Positions 63,644-64,000 of a DNA stretch of 64,000 nt are shown in pieces. The translations under genes were made by a program, and so were the position numbers. The stretch comes from JAFAHD01 sp963772515 (lineage in GTDB: Bacteria > Vulcanimicrobiota > Vulcanimicrobiia > Eremiobacterales > Eremiobacteraceae). Under the pieces are notes generated by a model. That model was not told where the DNA came from, ran no database searches, and saw nothing but the letters and a program-made list of their open reading frames with translations. The stretch spans positions 682,001-746,000 of the forward strand of contig CAVYXC010000002.1 of the NCBI GenBank assembly GCA_963772515.1, given 5' to 3'. The stretch's first letter is position 1. Every line of letters starts with the position of its first letter.

Positions 63644-64000
63644 ATGACAATATTCTACCGGGCGATTTTCGGCGTTGCTTTGGCGGCACTGTTGGTCGGC
63701 TGCAGTTCGAGCTCGACTGCGCCGACGCCGACGGCAGCGCCGCTAATGCACTTCTATTTCTCGGACGACACGGTATCGGTGTTCATCTACGGCTTGCCGC
63801 TGACCGCCGCGAGCGTGTCGACCGGGACGATCACAGCCGCTAATGGCCCCAGCGGACTCAAAATCGGCGCGACGGGAAATCTTTACGTGGCGAACTTCGC
63901 CAACGGCTCCGCTCAAGTGTTCAACGCACCGCTGAGCGCAACTAGCGTGCCCTCGGCGACGATCACTGGACTCAACCAACCGGAAGACGTGGCGGTCAAT
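63644..64000 (+). CDS. Beta-propeller (NHL-like) lipoprotein, tandem copy C (partial)
   Basis: The first 119 residues before the window end. Signal and lipobox (ALLVGC, Cys20), linker SSSSTAPTPTAAP, then two blades with GNLYVANFANGSAQVFNAP and the PLSATS spacer. GGGAGGG lies before the ATG. The family's third tandem member. Confidence 0.85.
   Translation, partial: MTIFYRAIFGVALAALLVGCSSSSTAPTPTAAPLMHFYFSDDTVSVFIYGLPLTAASVSTGTITAANGPSGLKIGATGNLYVANFANGSAQVFNAPLSATSVPSATITGLNQPEDVAVN

Overview
The window is GC-rich, gene-dense bacterial chromosome with no prophage, transposase, CRISPR array or rRNA. Many genes overlap by the 4-base ATGA/GTGA pattern, so translational coupling is common. Secreted and lipobox proteins, a LipA/LipB pathway, a BolA-Grx4 pair and a SpoIIE-type phosphatase point to an aerobic, free-living heterotroph with a complex envelope. 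My best guess is Candidatus Eremiobacterota (WPS-2) or a similar uncultured soil lineage. This rests on recalled gene style, mainly the beta-propeller lipoproteins with PPFSNTSTP-like repeats and the large share of orphan secreted proteins, and not on a phylogeny.

Layout. 0-4.9 kb: the end of an XdhC-like gene, a 16-residue lysine-rich peptide gene, a CHASE3-SpoIIE phosphatase, bolA-grxD, a CcdA-like membrane protein without cysteines, a frameshifted TPR protein and an HdeD-like protein. 5.0-9.4 kb: two tandem patatin-like phospholipases, a secreted protein, a VOC protein and a tag gene without a start codon. 9.4-12.6 kb: DUF779 and an aldehyde dehydrogenase, divergent from an alcohol dehydrogenase. 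12.6-20.4 kb: mostly small secreted or membrane proteins on the minus strand, with a Crp-like regulator and a copper-amine-oxidase-N protein. tRNA-Ala(CGC) lies at 20.5 kb. 20.6-26.6 kb: one minus-strand run comprising a response regulator, histidine kinase, DUF4097-like protein, retropepsin-PDZ protein, hydrolase and molybdopterin-domain protein. 26.8-32.4 kb: thpR, a SIMPL protein and pyrK-pyrD-pyrF-pyrE plus a phosphoesterase. 32.5-36.3 kb: prs-ctc-pth-DUF2905-NAGK-like-membrane protein. 36.4-48.9 kb: uvrB, HAD, uvrA, ligA, nnr, acpS, an archaemetzincin-like protein and a NUDIX protein. 48.9-54.6 kb: a thiolase and an aldehyde dehydrogenase, facing an acyl-CoA synthetase operon that carries a secreted phage-tail-tube-like protein. 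54.8-61.2 kb: a complete 2-oxo acid dehydrogenase (E1 alpha, E1 beta, E2, E3) followed by lipB and lipA, which make its lipoyl cofactor. 61.2-64.0 kb: three tandem beta-propeller lipoproteins, the last cut by the window end.

The main unexplained signal is a short dispersed hairpin with core CGGTCGAATTTATTCGACCG. It occurs five times, three of them in the 2-oxo acid dehydrogenase/lipoate operon. Copies lie inside coding frames (the E2 linker, the lipB C-terminus and the E2 N-terminus), and one carries a paired base change that keeps the stem intact. Other points worth checking are an archaemetzincin whose catalytic Glu is Ala, a signal-peptide-bearing tail-tube-fold protein coupled to an acyl-CoA synthetase, a cysteine-free CcdA relative, a NAGK-like protein without catalytic glycines, three genes without a usual start codon, and a two-component/envelope operon.
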